A DNA stretch of 7,922 bases, taken from positions 1 to 7,922 of the forward strand of contig CACYBV010000043.1 in assembly GCA_902772745.1 (NCBI GenBank), in the 5' to 3' direction. Positions 1 to 6,090 of the stretch are shown one piece after another (within the stretch, counting starts at the first letter, position 1; the number at the start of each line of letters is the position of its first letter). A program made the translations under genes and the position numbers. Source of the stretch: an uncultured Eubacteriales bacterium (GTDB taxonomy: Bacteria; Bacillota; Clostridia; Lachnospirales; Lachnospiraceae). Below the pieces are notes generated by a model. It worked only from the letters and a program-made list of their open reading frames with translations. It was not told the origin of the DNA and made no database searches.

Positions 1-970
1 AAATGTAACCGATCTGCGCCGCCGAGCTGTAAGCGCACATCCTTAAGATATTGTTCTCCCTGATTGCGCTGACGGATCCCACGATGACGCCGAGCGCTCC
101 GAGAGCGAACACGACGTTGTGAATGCCCGACGCGTAGAACACATCCGTTCCGAAGACATCGAAGATGATTTTGATCAGCAGGAAAATATAGCCCTTTGAG
201 ATCAGTCCCGAAAGGATTCCGGACGAACAGGGAATCGCCGCGCCGTAGGTATCCGCCATCCAGATATGGAAAGGGCAGAGGCCGGATTTGATGGCAAGGC
301 CGGTAATGATCAGGCACATCGACGCGAGAAGCGGCAGCCGGTACGAACCGTCCGCAGTCATCGCCGCGATGCTTTCCCGGAGGTTCTGCATCAGCAGGTG
401 CCCGGTGATCCCATAGAGGAAAATCACCCCGAGAAGAAAAAGCCCCGAACCGATCAGGCTGAAAATCATATAGCGGACAGAGGCAAGGATCGTCTTGCCG
501 TTTTCACGGATCATCAGGATCCCGCAGGATGAGATCGTGCAGATTTCGATAAAAACATAGCCCGTAAAGAGATCATTCGTATAAACGAGCACGAGAAGCG
601 CCGCCTGTGCGAGATCGCACATGCAGTAATAAAACTGTCCCTTCATATCCTGCACGCGCCGGATCAGCGTTTTCCGCCCGCCGAGCATCGTCATGAAAAG
701 AATCAGCGAGAAAATCATGGAAAATAAAGACTCCACGAGCCCGATCCGAAGTTCGTTGCCCCAGGGATGCGGAAAATGCCCCATGAGATAGGTATAACTT
801 TGTCCGGTTTTCAGCGTATAAATACAGATCGCCGCATTCGCTGCAGCGCTCATTCCGGTCAGCGCCATCGAAAGGATCTGTGCGGCACTTCTTTGGAGTG
901 CGCAGGAAAGGACTGCAGAAAGAAGCGAGCCTACGATAAGAAACAGGGGAAAATTCAGGCAGAAATTCAT
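1..970 (-). CDS. mnhD: Mrp/Mnh-type antiporter subunit D (MnhD/MbhH-like), 3' end beyond window
   Basis: This is a proton-translocating membrane subunit of the NuoL/M/N family, the likely ion-pumping core of the Mrp/Mbh-type complex. 323 codons are readable without a stop; the C-terminus lies off the left edge. The protein is almost entirely hydrophobic helices. Family landmarks are a TM5-type Glu142 in YVFIEI (138-143), a TM7-type Lys228 in IKSGLCPFHIW (227-237) and a second membrane Lys259 in LSGLISKGY (253-261). These match the conserved Glu and Lys residues of proton-pumping antiporter subunits, so the visible part looks active. The ATG overlaps the mnhC stop codon (ATGA), and an AGGAGGA site lies just upstream inside mnhC. 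NuoN or HyfB/MbhH-type paralogues look alike, but the neighbouring mnhC, mnhB and mnhEFG genes favour MnhD. Whether another antiporter subunit or hydrogenase genes follow cannot be seen. Confidence 0.9.
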   Translation of the reverse strand, partial: MNFCLNFPLFLIVGSLLSAVLSCALQRSAAQILSMALTGMSAAANAAICIYTLKTGQSYTYLMGHFPHPWGNELRIGLVESLFSMIFSLILFMTMLGGRKTLIRRVQDMKGQFYYCMCDLAQAALLVLVYTNDLFTGYVFIEICTISSCGILMIRENGKTILASVRYMIFSLIGSGLFLLGVIFLYGITGHLLMQNLRESIAAMTADGSYRLPLLASMCLIITGLAIKSGLCPFHIWMADTYGAAIPCSSGILSGLISKGYIFLLIKIIFDVFGTDVFYASGIHNVVFALGALGVIVGSVSAIRENNILRMCAYSSAAQIGYI

Positions 971-1350
971 GGTTCTTCCTCCTGTTCCCGGTGCACCGCC
1001 TTGTAGATTTCATCCAGGTTCAGCGTATGGTACCTGCGGTACAGCCGCAGTGTCAGCGCAAGCATGACCGCCGTCACGGAAACCGACACGACGATGCCCG
1101 TCAGCACAAGGCCTGCGGGCAGCGGGTTTACATAGCGCGCAGGATCTGTACTGCCCTCCGTCACGATCGGTGCAAGCCGTCCTTCAATATACCCGAGAGA
1201 AGTCAGGAAAAGATAGCCCGCCGTGTCCATGATGTTCAGGCCGATGATCTTCTTCAGCAGGTTCCTGTGCAGAAGAAGCGTCGTTAAGCCCACCGCAAAA
1301 AGGATCACCGCGGCAACCTGGATTCGGTTGTTCCAAAGCATTTCGATCAT
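967..1350 (-). CDS. mnhC: Mrp/Mnh antiporter subunit C (NuoK-like)
   Basis: This is a small integral membrane subunit of 127 residues, the NuoK homologue of Mrp antiporters. Three helices are visible at about 10-28, 34-52 and 78-101. The family signature VNPLPAGLVLTGIVV (74-88) precedes the last helix, matching the usual DPLPQALVLTAIVI-type motif, and IIGLNIMDTAGYLF (35-48) matches the second-helix signature. The C-terminal tail is charged and ends in several Glu residues. The start at 1350 is chosen because GAGAGGG lies about 9 bases upstream and the ATG overlaps the preceding stop codon as ATGA. The reading frame stays open further upstream to 1521, but that would overlap mnhB by about 170 bases. 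The next in-frame ATG (1341) has no ribosome site. The length fits the family (about 110-125 residues). It is translationally coupled on both sides. Confidence 0.92.
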   Translation of the reverse strand: MIEMLWNNRIQVAAVILFAVGLTTLLLHRNLLKKIIGLNIMDTAGYLFLTSLGYIEGRLAPIVTEGSTDPARYVNPLPAGLVLTGIVVSVSVTAVMLALTLRLYRRYHTLNLDEIYKAVHREQEEEP

Positions 1351-2261
1351 CAGATCCGCCCTCTCGTAAACAGGGAATAAAAACCGTACATGGTGCAGGA
1401 TACCACAAGTCCGACCGCCGTATTCAGCGGAAGAATCAGGCCTGCAGAGAAAATCCGTCCGGGTGTCCCGGCAGTAAAAACAGTCTCCAGCCCGTTCGCA
1501 CCGCAGAAGAAGGAATAGCACTTCGCGAAACTGTAGAAGCCAAGCGCTGCGATCACGATCAAACGGTACGAGCGGAGATTCAGCACTTTCCGCAGGCTCT
1601 CCGGCGCGTAAGCCGTCGAATACAGAATCAGCGCACCGCCGATGACCGCGCCGCCGGAGAAGCCGCCGCCCGGTCCGAGATGGCCGTTCAGGATGATATA
1701 AATGCCGAAAACCAGCAGGAAGGGAACGCTGATCTTTGCAGTATTCCGGAGCACGAGATCGTTTCGAAGGATCCGAAGCTCCGATATGGGTTCCTCTTCC
1801 TCCCGCTCAAGAAGCATGAGGATCATAACGGCGATTGTCGCGGCAAACAGCACGTGCGATTCGCCGAGCGTATCAAAAGCCCGGTAGTCGAGGATAATGC
1901 CCGCGACGATATTGACGGCGCCGGTCTCGGAAAGTCCCGACTCAACATAGCGCCGCATGACTTCTCCTGAATTCGCCGGCGTCCCCGATGATCCGAAAGC
2001 CGGCATTTCCGTCACGACATACAGGAGGAAGCCGGCAACCGCGAAAAGAAACACGCCCATGAACACCGGAACGAGACGCCGGAAGGCGCGTTCCTCCGAC
2101 TGCGCCGCACGGGCGACCTCCGTACGGGTCCAGCTGCGGTCCGGGGGAAGCCTGTCCTGGTCTTCCGGACGGGTTTTCAGCTGGTTTTCCGTCATTTTCA
2201 TGCTGAATTCAAAGTTTCCTTCGTCCCATTCCCGCAGGAAATCAAGGAGCTTCTTCTTCAT
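1350..2261 (-). CDS. mnhB: MbhE-MnhB fusion subunit of Mrp/Mbh-type antiporter
   Basis: This 303-residue membrane protein joins two modules. Residues about 63-150 resemble MbhE, the extreme C-terminal module of MrpA: one helix at 63-83, then TGAVNIVAGIILDYRAFD and TLGE (113-134), then a helix at 136-151. Residues about 168-300 are a normal MnhB domain, with the signature GHLGPGGGFSGG (193-204) after a helix and several more helices behind it. Before the first helix comes a hydrophilic, highly charged segment of about 60 residues (1-62) that I do not recognise. The start at 2261 is supported by AAGGAGG about 7 bases upstream; internal Met21 and Met23 have no good site. It overlaps the mbhD-like gene by 20 bases and mnhC by an ATGA. 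Expected role: a structural and ion-path subunit next to the antiporter core. The assignment of both modules is firm; the role of the N-terminal extension is unknown. Confidence 0.88.
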   Translation of the reverse strand: MKKKLLDFLREWDEGNFEFSMKMTENQLKTRPEDQDRLPPDRSWTRTEVARAAQSEERAFRRLVPVFMGVFLFAVAGFLLYVVTEMPAFGSSGTPANSGEVMRRYVESGLSETGAVNIVAGIILDYRAFDTLGESHVLFAATIAVMILMLLEREEEEPISELRILRNDLVLRNTAKISVPFLLVFGIYIILNGHLGPGGGFSGGAVIGGALILYSTAYAPESLRKVLNLRSYRLIVIAALGFYSFAKCYSFFCGANGLETVFTAGTPGRIFSAGLILPLNTAVGLVVSCTMYGFYSLFTRGRI

Positions 2262-2526
2262 GGGAACCTCCTTCCTCCTGCGTGAATCCCCGGTTGATGT
2301 CCCGGAGCTTTTTCATCGTGATAAACATCAGGACCGATGAAATGCCCGCCCCGACCGCAGCTTCCGTGACCGCAAGGTCCGGTGCGCGCAGGAAAGCCCA
2401 GATAATCGACATGATCACGCTGTAGGCCATGAAAATAATCAGGGAGACCATCAGGTTCCGGGTCAGGGAGGCGGCGATACCGCAGATAATCAGAAGTCCG
2501 AGCAGGGCGATTTCAATATAATTCAT
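2242..2526 (-). CDS. MbhD-like DUF4040 subunit (split-off MrpA C-terminal module)
   Basis: This is a 94-residue membrane protein with three helices (about 4-20, 25-46 and 58-72). The sequence APDLAVTEAAVGAGISSVL (48-66) is the hallmark of the DUF4040/MbhD module that in Bacillus-type Mrp systems is part of the large MrpA protein. Here it is a free-standing gene, as in archaeal Mbh and several thermophile and clostridial Mrp operons. The C-terminus is a short acidic tail. The start at 2526 is chosen because its ATG overlaps the mnhG stop (ATGA) and GGAGGG lies about 6 bases upstream; an in-frame ATG at 2553 would overlap mnhG further without a comparable site. In complex I terms the module corresponds to part of NuoJ, near the lateral ion path. 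Confidence 0.88.
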   Translation of the reverse strand: MNYIEIALLGLLIICGIAASLTRNLMVSLIIFMAYSVIMSIIWAFLRAPDLAVTEAAVGAGISSVLMFITMKKLRDINRGFTQEEGGSHEEEAP

Positions 2527-2954
2527 TCTCTGCCCTCCTTCTCCTCCGCGCATTCCGGGCTCCCGGCGGAAAACTCCGGACGGATTTCCGTATGCGCCGA
2601 CTGATCTATGGATTCAGCGGCCGTCTCCGGCAGGCTTCTGCGGATCTCCATGTATTTCTTCAGGTTCTTCTCCGTCCGGACTTCCATCCTTCCGACCATA
2701 TGTGACGCGATCGGCGAACCGATCCACTGAAACAGCAGGATCAGAAGGAGCTTCGGAACAAAGCTCATATCCCAGGCCATCAGGATGAGCCCGAGGGTAA
2801 TGAACAGAATTCCGAAAGTATCGATAATTGCCGCCGCCTGCATCCGGTTCAGGACAAAGCGGAAGCGGAAGACGCCGAAAACTGCGGCCGCGATGCTGAT
2901 AAAACCTGCGGCAAAAAAGAAGACGGCAAAGCCCCAGCGGATCCATTCACTCAT
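2523..2954 (-). CDS. mnhG: Mrp/Mnh antiporter subunit G
   Basis: This is a small membrane subunit of 143 residues with three helices in the first 90 residues. The central signature FRFRFVLNRMQAAAIIDTFG matches the MnhG/PhaG pattern (Rfpdvy-RmHAAtkadTlG). It is followed by QWIGSPIASHMVGRM, the usual SPvaaHll-R motif. After about residue 90 comes a hydrophilic tail of roughly 50 residues rich in Glu, longer than in many MnhG proteins. The start at 2954 overlaps the end of mnhF by 8 bases; AAAGGAGG lies about 12 bases upstream, a slightly long spacing. A longer frame reaching 2999 has a hydrophilic basic N-terminus unlike the family, so it is not preferred. It functions with MnhE and MnhF as accessory membrane subunits of the antiporter. 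Confidence 0.9.
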   Translation of the reverse strand: MSEWIRWGFAVFFFAAGFISIAAAVFGVFRFRFVLNRMQAAAIIDTFGILFITLGLILMAWDMSFVPKLLLILLFQWIGSPIASHMVGRMEVRTEKNLKKYMEIRRSLPETAAESIDQSAHTEIRPEFSAGSPECAEEKEGRE

Positions 2955-3258
2955 ACAGCGAACTCTCCTCCTTTCCGTCTTTTTCGTCCCGGCTCTCACT
3001 GATGTGGATCTTGCTGAGGATCACAACCGCGAGGAAACTGCAGAGTCCGTACACGAGGCACACATCGAGAAGCCAGTTTTCCCGAAGGAACAGCGAAAGT
3101 GCCGCAAGAAGCGCCGTCGAAAAGGACCCGATCATGTTGATTCCCATGATCCGGTCCGGCCGGCGCGGACCCCGGATGGCGCGCACGAGTCCGAAAAGAA
3201 TCGCCACCGAGAGAAGTCCGATCACCGCAACCAGCGTGTAGTGCATCAGAAGTTCCAT
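2947..3258 (-). CDS. mnhF: Mrp/Mnh antiporter subunit F
   Basis: This is a 103-residue membrane protein of the MnhF/PhaF family with three helices (about 6-26, 35-55 and 61-82). The loop VRAIRGPRRPDRIMGIN matches the conserved vR-lrGP--pDRvva-d signature between helices 1 and 2. LDVCLVYGLCSFLAVVILSK matches the third helix. The C-terminal 20 residues are charged and cytosolic in character. The ATG follows the mnhE TAG directly with no gap, and GGAGG sits 6 bases upstream inside the mnhE end, which fixes the start and implies translational coupling. The size is typical. In other Mrp systems MnhF is required for antiport activity and complex assembly. Confidence 0.92.
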   Translation of the reverse strand: MELLMHYTLVAVIGLLSVAILFGLVRAIRGPRRPDRIMGINMIGSFSTALLAALSLFLRENWLLDVCLVYGLCSFLAVVILSKIHISESRDEKDGKEESSLYE

Positions 3259-3717
3259 CTACGCCTCCATTTTCCGGAGAAGTCTCAGGAGAGGATTATG
3301 GTCCGAGCAGTCTAAAAGCCGCTCCGACAGGCAGTGTACGGTAAAAACATCATCCTCCGCCTCAACCGTAATCGTGCCCGGCGTCAGGGTGATGGAATTT
3401 GCGAGAAGGCAGCGGCAGAAGTCCGTCCGAAGGTCGCTGTCGAAGGTCACCAGAACCGGATGGAGCTTCTTTTCCCCGCGGGCGATCAGACGGATCACCG
3501 CAAGATTTGCCCGGATAATCTCATAGACAAGCACAAAAAAGAACGCGGCAAAATAAGGGCTCTTCCGAAGAACCCTCAGTTCTTTTTTCGGGGAATAGCC
3601 GAACAGGAGCCGGAGAAGGAGCCCGATCAGGGCAGTAAAACCGAGTCCGAGAAGAATAATCTCCGGACTCAGCTTCCCGTTCAGAATGACCCAGAAAATA
3701 AAAAGCAGAAGATACAC
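3259..3717 (-). CDS. mnhE: Mrp/Mnh antiporter subunit E, GTG start
   Basis: This is the first gene of the antiporter operon, 152 residues, MnhE/PhaE family. It has two hydrophobic helices near the N-terminus (about 1-13 and 18-40), a third at about 55-70, and then a cytosolic domain with the family signature LLANSITLTPGTITV (94-108). I place the start at the GTG at 3717, with AAAAGGAG about 5 bases upstream. The in-frame ATG at 3804 lies upstream of the predicted -35 box, so it would not be on the transcript. It also adds 29 hydrophilic residues foreign to the family. No Met codon exists between GTG and the C-terminus that could serve. The product begins with VYLLLFIFWVILNG, the normal MnhE N-terminus. 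A short leader of about 30 bases separates the expected transcription start from the start codon. Confidence 0.88.
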   Translation of the reverse strand: MYLLLFIFWVILNGKLSPEIILLGLGFTALIGLLLRLLFGYSPKKELRVLRKSPYFAAFFFVLVYEIIRANLAVIRLIARGEKKLHPVLVTFDSDLRTDFCRCLLANSITLTPGTITVEAEDDVFTVHCLSERLLDCSDHNPLLRLLRKMEA

Positions 3718-3753
3718 GGCGGCTCCTTTTCCGTTTTTTGCGTTATCTGTTCT

Positions 3754-3782
3754 ATAATAGCACACTTTCCGGATTGAGACAA
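3754..3782 (-). promoter_or_regulatory. Promoter of the mnh operon (sigma-A type)
   Basis: On the minus strand TTGTCT (3782-3777) and TATTAT (3759-3754) are separated by exactly 17 bases. A TG dinucleotide one base before the -10 box makes it an extended -10 promoter. Transcription should begin near 3747, about 30 bases before the mnhE GTG. It is the only good promoter seen before the otherwise gap-free mnhE-to-mnhD run. Confidence 0.75.
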
Positions 3783-3804
3783 GGCTTTCCGTCCCGGGGC
3801 TCAC

Positions 3805-3833
3805 TTGACGGAAGCCTCCTTTTCTGCTACAAT
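3805..3833 (+). promoter_or_regulatory. Promoter of the phosphoribosyltransferase-like gene
   Basis: TTGACG (3805-3810) and TACAAT (3828-3833) lie 17 bases apart, and TG at 3825-3826 adds an extended -10 element. This is close to a perfect vegetative promoter. Transcription should start near 3840, giving a leader of about 50 bases before the ATG at 3893. It is divergent from the mnh promoter, with 22 bp between the two -35 boxes. Confidence 0.8.
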
Positions 3834-3892
3834 CAGAGTGAAAAAGGATTCTTTTTTCATCCAGGAATTCTTCACCGGAAGGAGGAACGTTT

Positions 3893-4534
3893 ATGTCGAT
3901 TCAGACTTTTACCTATCCCGCAAGAAACCGTACGATTCCGCTGCGTGTTGCCCGCGGGCATTTCGCGACAAGCCACAGCCACATCAACTACTATATTGAC
4001 CTGACTTTTACCAAACACCGTCTGTCGGAGGCCAGGGAAGCCGCCTCGATTCTCGCCGGAAGATTCCGCAGCAGCACCATGATCGACTCGGTCCTCTGCC
4101 TCGACGGAACAGAGGTGATCGGCGCCTGTATGGCTTCGAATCTCTCGGCTGCGGGTGTGAACACCATCAACGCGCACGAGACGATTTATGTGGTGACCCC
4201 GGAGCATACCTCCGGTTCCCAGCTTCTCTTCCGCGAGAATATCTCGCCGATGATTAAAGGAAAGCACGTACTGGTGCTGGCGGCTTCCGTCACGACCGGA
4301 TATACCGCCCAGGCCGCGGTCGAGGCGATCCGCTATTACGGCGGGGAACCGGTCGGCATCTGTGCGATTTTCTCCTGTATCACGGAATGCGAGGGCTTCC
4401 CGATCTCTTCGATCTACAACACGCAGGACGATATCGACGACTACATCAGCACCTCGTCGCATGACTGCCCGCTGTGCAGGGCAGGCTATAAGCTCGACGG
4501 GATGGTGAACAGCTTCGGAATATCGGTGTTCTAG
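3893..4534 (+). CDS. Phosphoribosyltransferase-fold protein with degenerate PRPP loop
   Basis: This 213-residue soluble protein resembles type I phosphoribosyltransferases, nearest in feel to orotate phosphoribosyltransferase-like proteins of clostridia. The PRPP-loop region VLVLAASVTTGYT (126-138) has the right shape (hydrophobic strand, then TTG-T) and is followed by a helix and YYGGEPVGICAIFS (148-161). The two acidic residues that normally precede this loop are Ala130 and Ala131. The N-terminal ARGHFATSHSHINYYIDLT (20-38) and a C-terminal CPLC (192-195) are distinctive; the latter could bind a metal or form a disulfide, but only one CxxC is present. The start has GGAAGGAGG 7 bases upstream. 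It is transcribed alone, divergent from the mnh operon and convergent with the his operon. A role in pyrimidine or purine salvage is a guess; a regulatory or ligand-binding role is equally possible. Confidence 0.8.
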   Translation: MSIQTFTYPARNRTIPLRVARGHFATSHSHINYYIDLTFTKHRLSEAREAASILAGRFRSSTMIDSVLCLDGTEVIGACMASNLSAAGVNTINAHETIYVVTPEHTSGSQLLFRENISPMIKGKHVLVLAASVTTGYTAQAAVEAIRYYGGEPVGICAIFSCITECEGFPISSIYNTQDDIDDYISTSSHDCPLCRAGYKLDGMVNSFGISVF

Positions 4535-4555
4535 GGAACATTCAGAGGCTTTTTG

Positions 4556-4593
4556 CATCAGAAGGCCTGAAAAAGCAGGCCTTTTTTCTGATG
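4556..4593. terminator. Bidirectional intrinsic terminator after the phosphoribosyltransferase-like gene
   Basis: A perfect 8-bp stem AAGGCCTG (4562-4569) / CAGGCCTT (4576-4583) with a 6-base loop runs into six Ts (4582-4587) on the plus strand. An outer 6-bp stem CATCAG/CTGATG (4556-4561 and 4588-4593) can extend it. On the minus strand the loop region also supplies T-rich sequence, so it may work in both directions between the convergent genes. It begins 22 bases after the stop codon. Confidence 0.87.
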
Positions 4594-4606
4594 TGTCTTC
4601 TGCCGG

Positions 4607-4626
4607 GGAGACCCGGAACCGTCTCC
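4607..4626. other. Small hairpin between the two terminators
   Basis: GGAGAC (4607-4612) and GTCTCC (4621-4626) form a perfect 6-bp stem with an 8-base loop. No T run follows on either strand, so it is not a terminator by itself. It lies in the 152-base gap between the convergent genes and may be incidental. Confidence 0.35.
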
Positions 4627-4643
4627 GAAACGGAAGATGCATC

Positions 4644-4673
4644 AAAGAAAAGGTCCGCTTTCTCAGGCCTTTT
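4644..4673 (-). terminator. Likely intrinsic terminator of the his operon
   Basis: Read on the minus strand, AAAAGG (4673-4668) pairs with CCTTTT (4653-4648). The stem extends inward by two G-C pairs across a one-base bulge, and TTTTCTTT (4651-4644) follows. It lies 13 bases downstream of the hisK stop codon. The stem is weaker and less perfect than that of the neighbouring terminator, so that one may act as a backup. Confidence 0.6.
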
Positions 4674-4686
4674 AGTGTGCCGGTTC

Positions 4687-5436
4687 CTATAGTAAGTGTT
4701 CATACGCGCCGAAGCCGTACATCAGCATGTCTGTTCTGTGGCTGTCCGAGGACAAAAGAAGCCGTCCTCCGCGGTCTTTGATATAGTCAATCATCGGCCG
4801 GTCCGGATAGGGAAAAGTCCGGTAGCCGCGGGAAACCGCGCCGGTGTTGATTTCAAAGGGAATTCCGTACGCAAGGAGCCGGTCCAGAGCCTGCTTCCAG
4901 GCACGGATGTAGCGCGGGTCGTTCCGGTCAAAAAGGGGATCCTTTTCGATGTACAGACTGATCAGATCGAAATGTGCGATCAAATCACAGGAAGTCTTTT
5001 CGACGACCTTTGAAACCGTATCGAAATAGCAGGCGGTCAGGGCATAAATGTCCCCGTTAAAATACTTTTCGCAGGCTTTTTTTATAATGTCGGTTCCCCA
5101 GTCGATCTCCACATACTCGTCCCCGAGATGCAGATAGTGCACCGCACCGATCACATAATCCACGCCCTCCGGGGTCACATCGGAATAATAGTCCTGTTCT
5201 ATGCCCAGAAGAATCTGAATCTGTTCCCTGTACTTTTCCCGAAGCATCCGGCCTTCCTGAAGATACGCCGGATAATTCTCCTTCTTCATGCAGTATGAAA
5301 GGTCAAAGGAAGTATGGCTGTGGTCGGAAAAACCGATGCGGTCCATGCCCAGGACGACAGCAGCGCGGACCATTTCTTCCATGGAGTTTTTCCCGTCGCT
5401 AAAGGTGGTGTGGACATGGAAATCCTGTCTCGTCAT
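4687..5436 (-). CDS. hisK: Histidinol-phosphatase, PHP family (HisK type)
   Basis: This enzyme removes phosphate from L-histidinol phosphate (EC 3.1.3.15), the penultimate part of histidine synthesis. The 249-residue sequence carries the PHP-fold metal ligands in order: HVHT with His7 and His9, Asp14-Gly15, SDHS with Asp38-His39, GIE with Glu80, GAVH with His100, IAHFD with His155, and DSH with Asp231 and His233. All trinuclear-site residues therefore look intact. Length and motif order match HisK/HisJ-type phosphatases rather than the HAD-type HisB phosphatase. The ATG overlaps the hisIE stop (ATGA), with AGGAGA 8 bases upstream, and it is the last gene of the operon. Generic PHP phosphoesterases can look similar, but its position directly after hisIE makes the histidine role strong. 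Confidence 0.9.
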   Translation of the reverse strand: MTRQDFHVHTTFSDGKNSMEEMVRAAVVLGMDRIGFSDHSHTSFDLSYCMKKENYPAYLQEGRMLREKYREQIQILLGIEQDYYSDVTPEGVDYVIGAVHYLHLGDEYVEIDWGTDIIKKACEKYFNGDIYALTACYFDTVSKVVEKTSCDLIAHFDLISLYIEKDPLFDRNDPRYIRAWKQALDRLLAYGIPFEINTGAVSRGYRTFPYPDRPMIDYIKDRGGRLLLSSDSHRTDMLMYGFGAYEHLL

Positions 5437-6083
5437 GTCATCTTCTCCTGTTTGACTTTATGGTCGATAACATGTCTTTTGGCAAGCTCGCTGCGGATGT
5501 CTTCAAGGCTGATGCCCTGCTCCACCATCAGTACCATGACGTGATAGGCGAGATCGGCAATCTCGTAAATCGTTTCCTTTCTGTCCTCGGCCTTCGCCGC
5601 GATGATCACTTCGGTCGTCTCTTCTCCGACTTTTTTCAGGATCTTGTCGAGGCCCTTTTCGAAAAGATAGGTTGTGTATGAGCCTTCCTTTTTCTCGGTT
5701 TTTCGGCCTTCAATGAGCCGCATCAGGCCTTCATAGCTGAAGGGCTCGGTGTCCGGGTCGGAGTCGTAGACCGGATATTCGAAGCAGGACTTCGTCCCGA
5801 GATGGCAGGCCGGTCCGTCCGGATGCACTTTCACAAGCAGGGTATCCCGGTCGCAGTCCGCCGTCACGGAAACCACATGCTGGTAGTTGCCGCTCGTGTC
5901 GCCTTTGAGCCAGAGCTCGTTTCGGGATCTGGACCAGAAACAGGCGAGTTCCTTCTCCATCGTGATCTCGAGACTCTCGCGGTTCATCCACGCGACCATC
6001 AGGACTTCCTTTGTCTCCGCGTCCTGCACCACCGCGGGGATCAGCCCCCGCTCGTCAAATTTCAGTTCGGAAAGTTGTATCAT
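5433..6083 (-). CDS. hisIE: Bifunctional PR-AMP cyclohydrolase / PR-ATP pyrophosphatase
   Basis: This protein carries out the second and third steps of histidine synthesis: PR-ATP to PR-AMP (HisE) and ring opening to ProFAR (HisI). The 216-residue protein has the HisI domain first (about 1-110), with WSRSRNELWLKGDTSGN (50-66), the metal-binding DCDRD (76-80), and zinc-ligand cysteines Cys77, Cys93 and Cys100 in PACHLGTKSC. The HisE domain (about 130-208) has GSYTTYLFEKGLDKILKKVG, EETTEVIIAAK (154-164) and EIADLAYHVMVLM (174-186). I start it at 6083 because GGGAGA lies 7 bases upstream. The in-frame ATG at 6098 has no ribosome site and itself overlaps that GGGAGA. It is separated from hisF by a structured repeat and ends by overlapping hisK. 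Confidence 0.93.
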   Translation of the reverse strand: MIQLSELKFDERGLIPAVVQDAETKEVLMVAWMNRESLEITMEKELACFWSRSRNELWLKGDTSGNYQHVVSVTADCDRDTLLVKVHPDGPACHLGTKSCFEYPVYDSDPDTEPFSYEGLMRLIEGRKTEKKEGSYTTYLFEKGLDKILKKVGEETTEVIIAAKAEDRKETIYEIADLAYHVMVLMVEQGISLEDIRSELAKRHVIDHKVKQEKMT

Positions 6084-6090
6084 CTTATTA

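Noticed and set aside
573..1013. A 146-codon minus-strand frame over the start of mnhD.
   Set aside because: It is out of frame with mnhD, whose product carries the family motifs continuously from 970 to the left edge; no ribosome site supports it.
2785..3315. A 176-codon plus-strand open frame across mnhG, mnhF and mnhE.
   Set aside because: It is antisense to three overlapping recognised subunits, strongly basic and low in hydrophobic structure, with no ribosome site or promoter.
3753..3758. TATAAT on the plus strand within the mnh promoter.
   Set aside because: No suitable -35 box lies at 16-18 bases on the plus strand. The minus-strand reading has a 17-base spacer, a good -35 and an extended -10.
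3872..4645. A 257-codon open frame on the minus strand opposite the phosphoribosyltransferase-like gene.
   Set aside because: It is the antisense shadow of a gene with a strong promoter, ribosome site and recognisable motifs. The frame's composition (Arg- and His-rich) is typical of GC-rich antisense frames, and it runs through the terminator.
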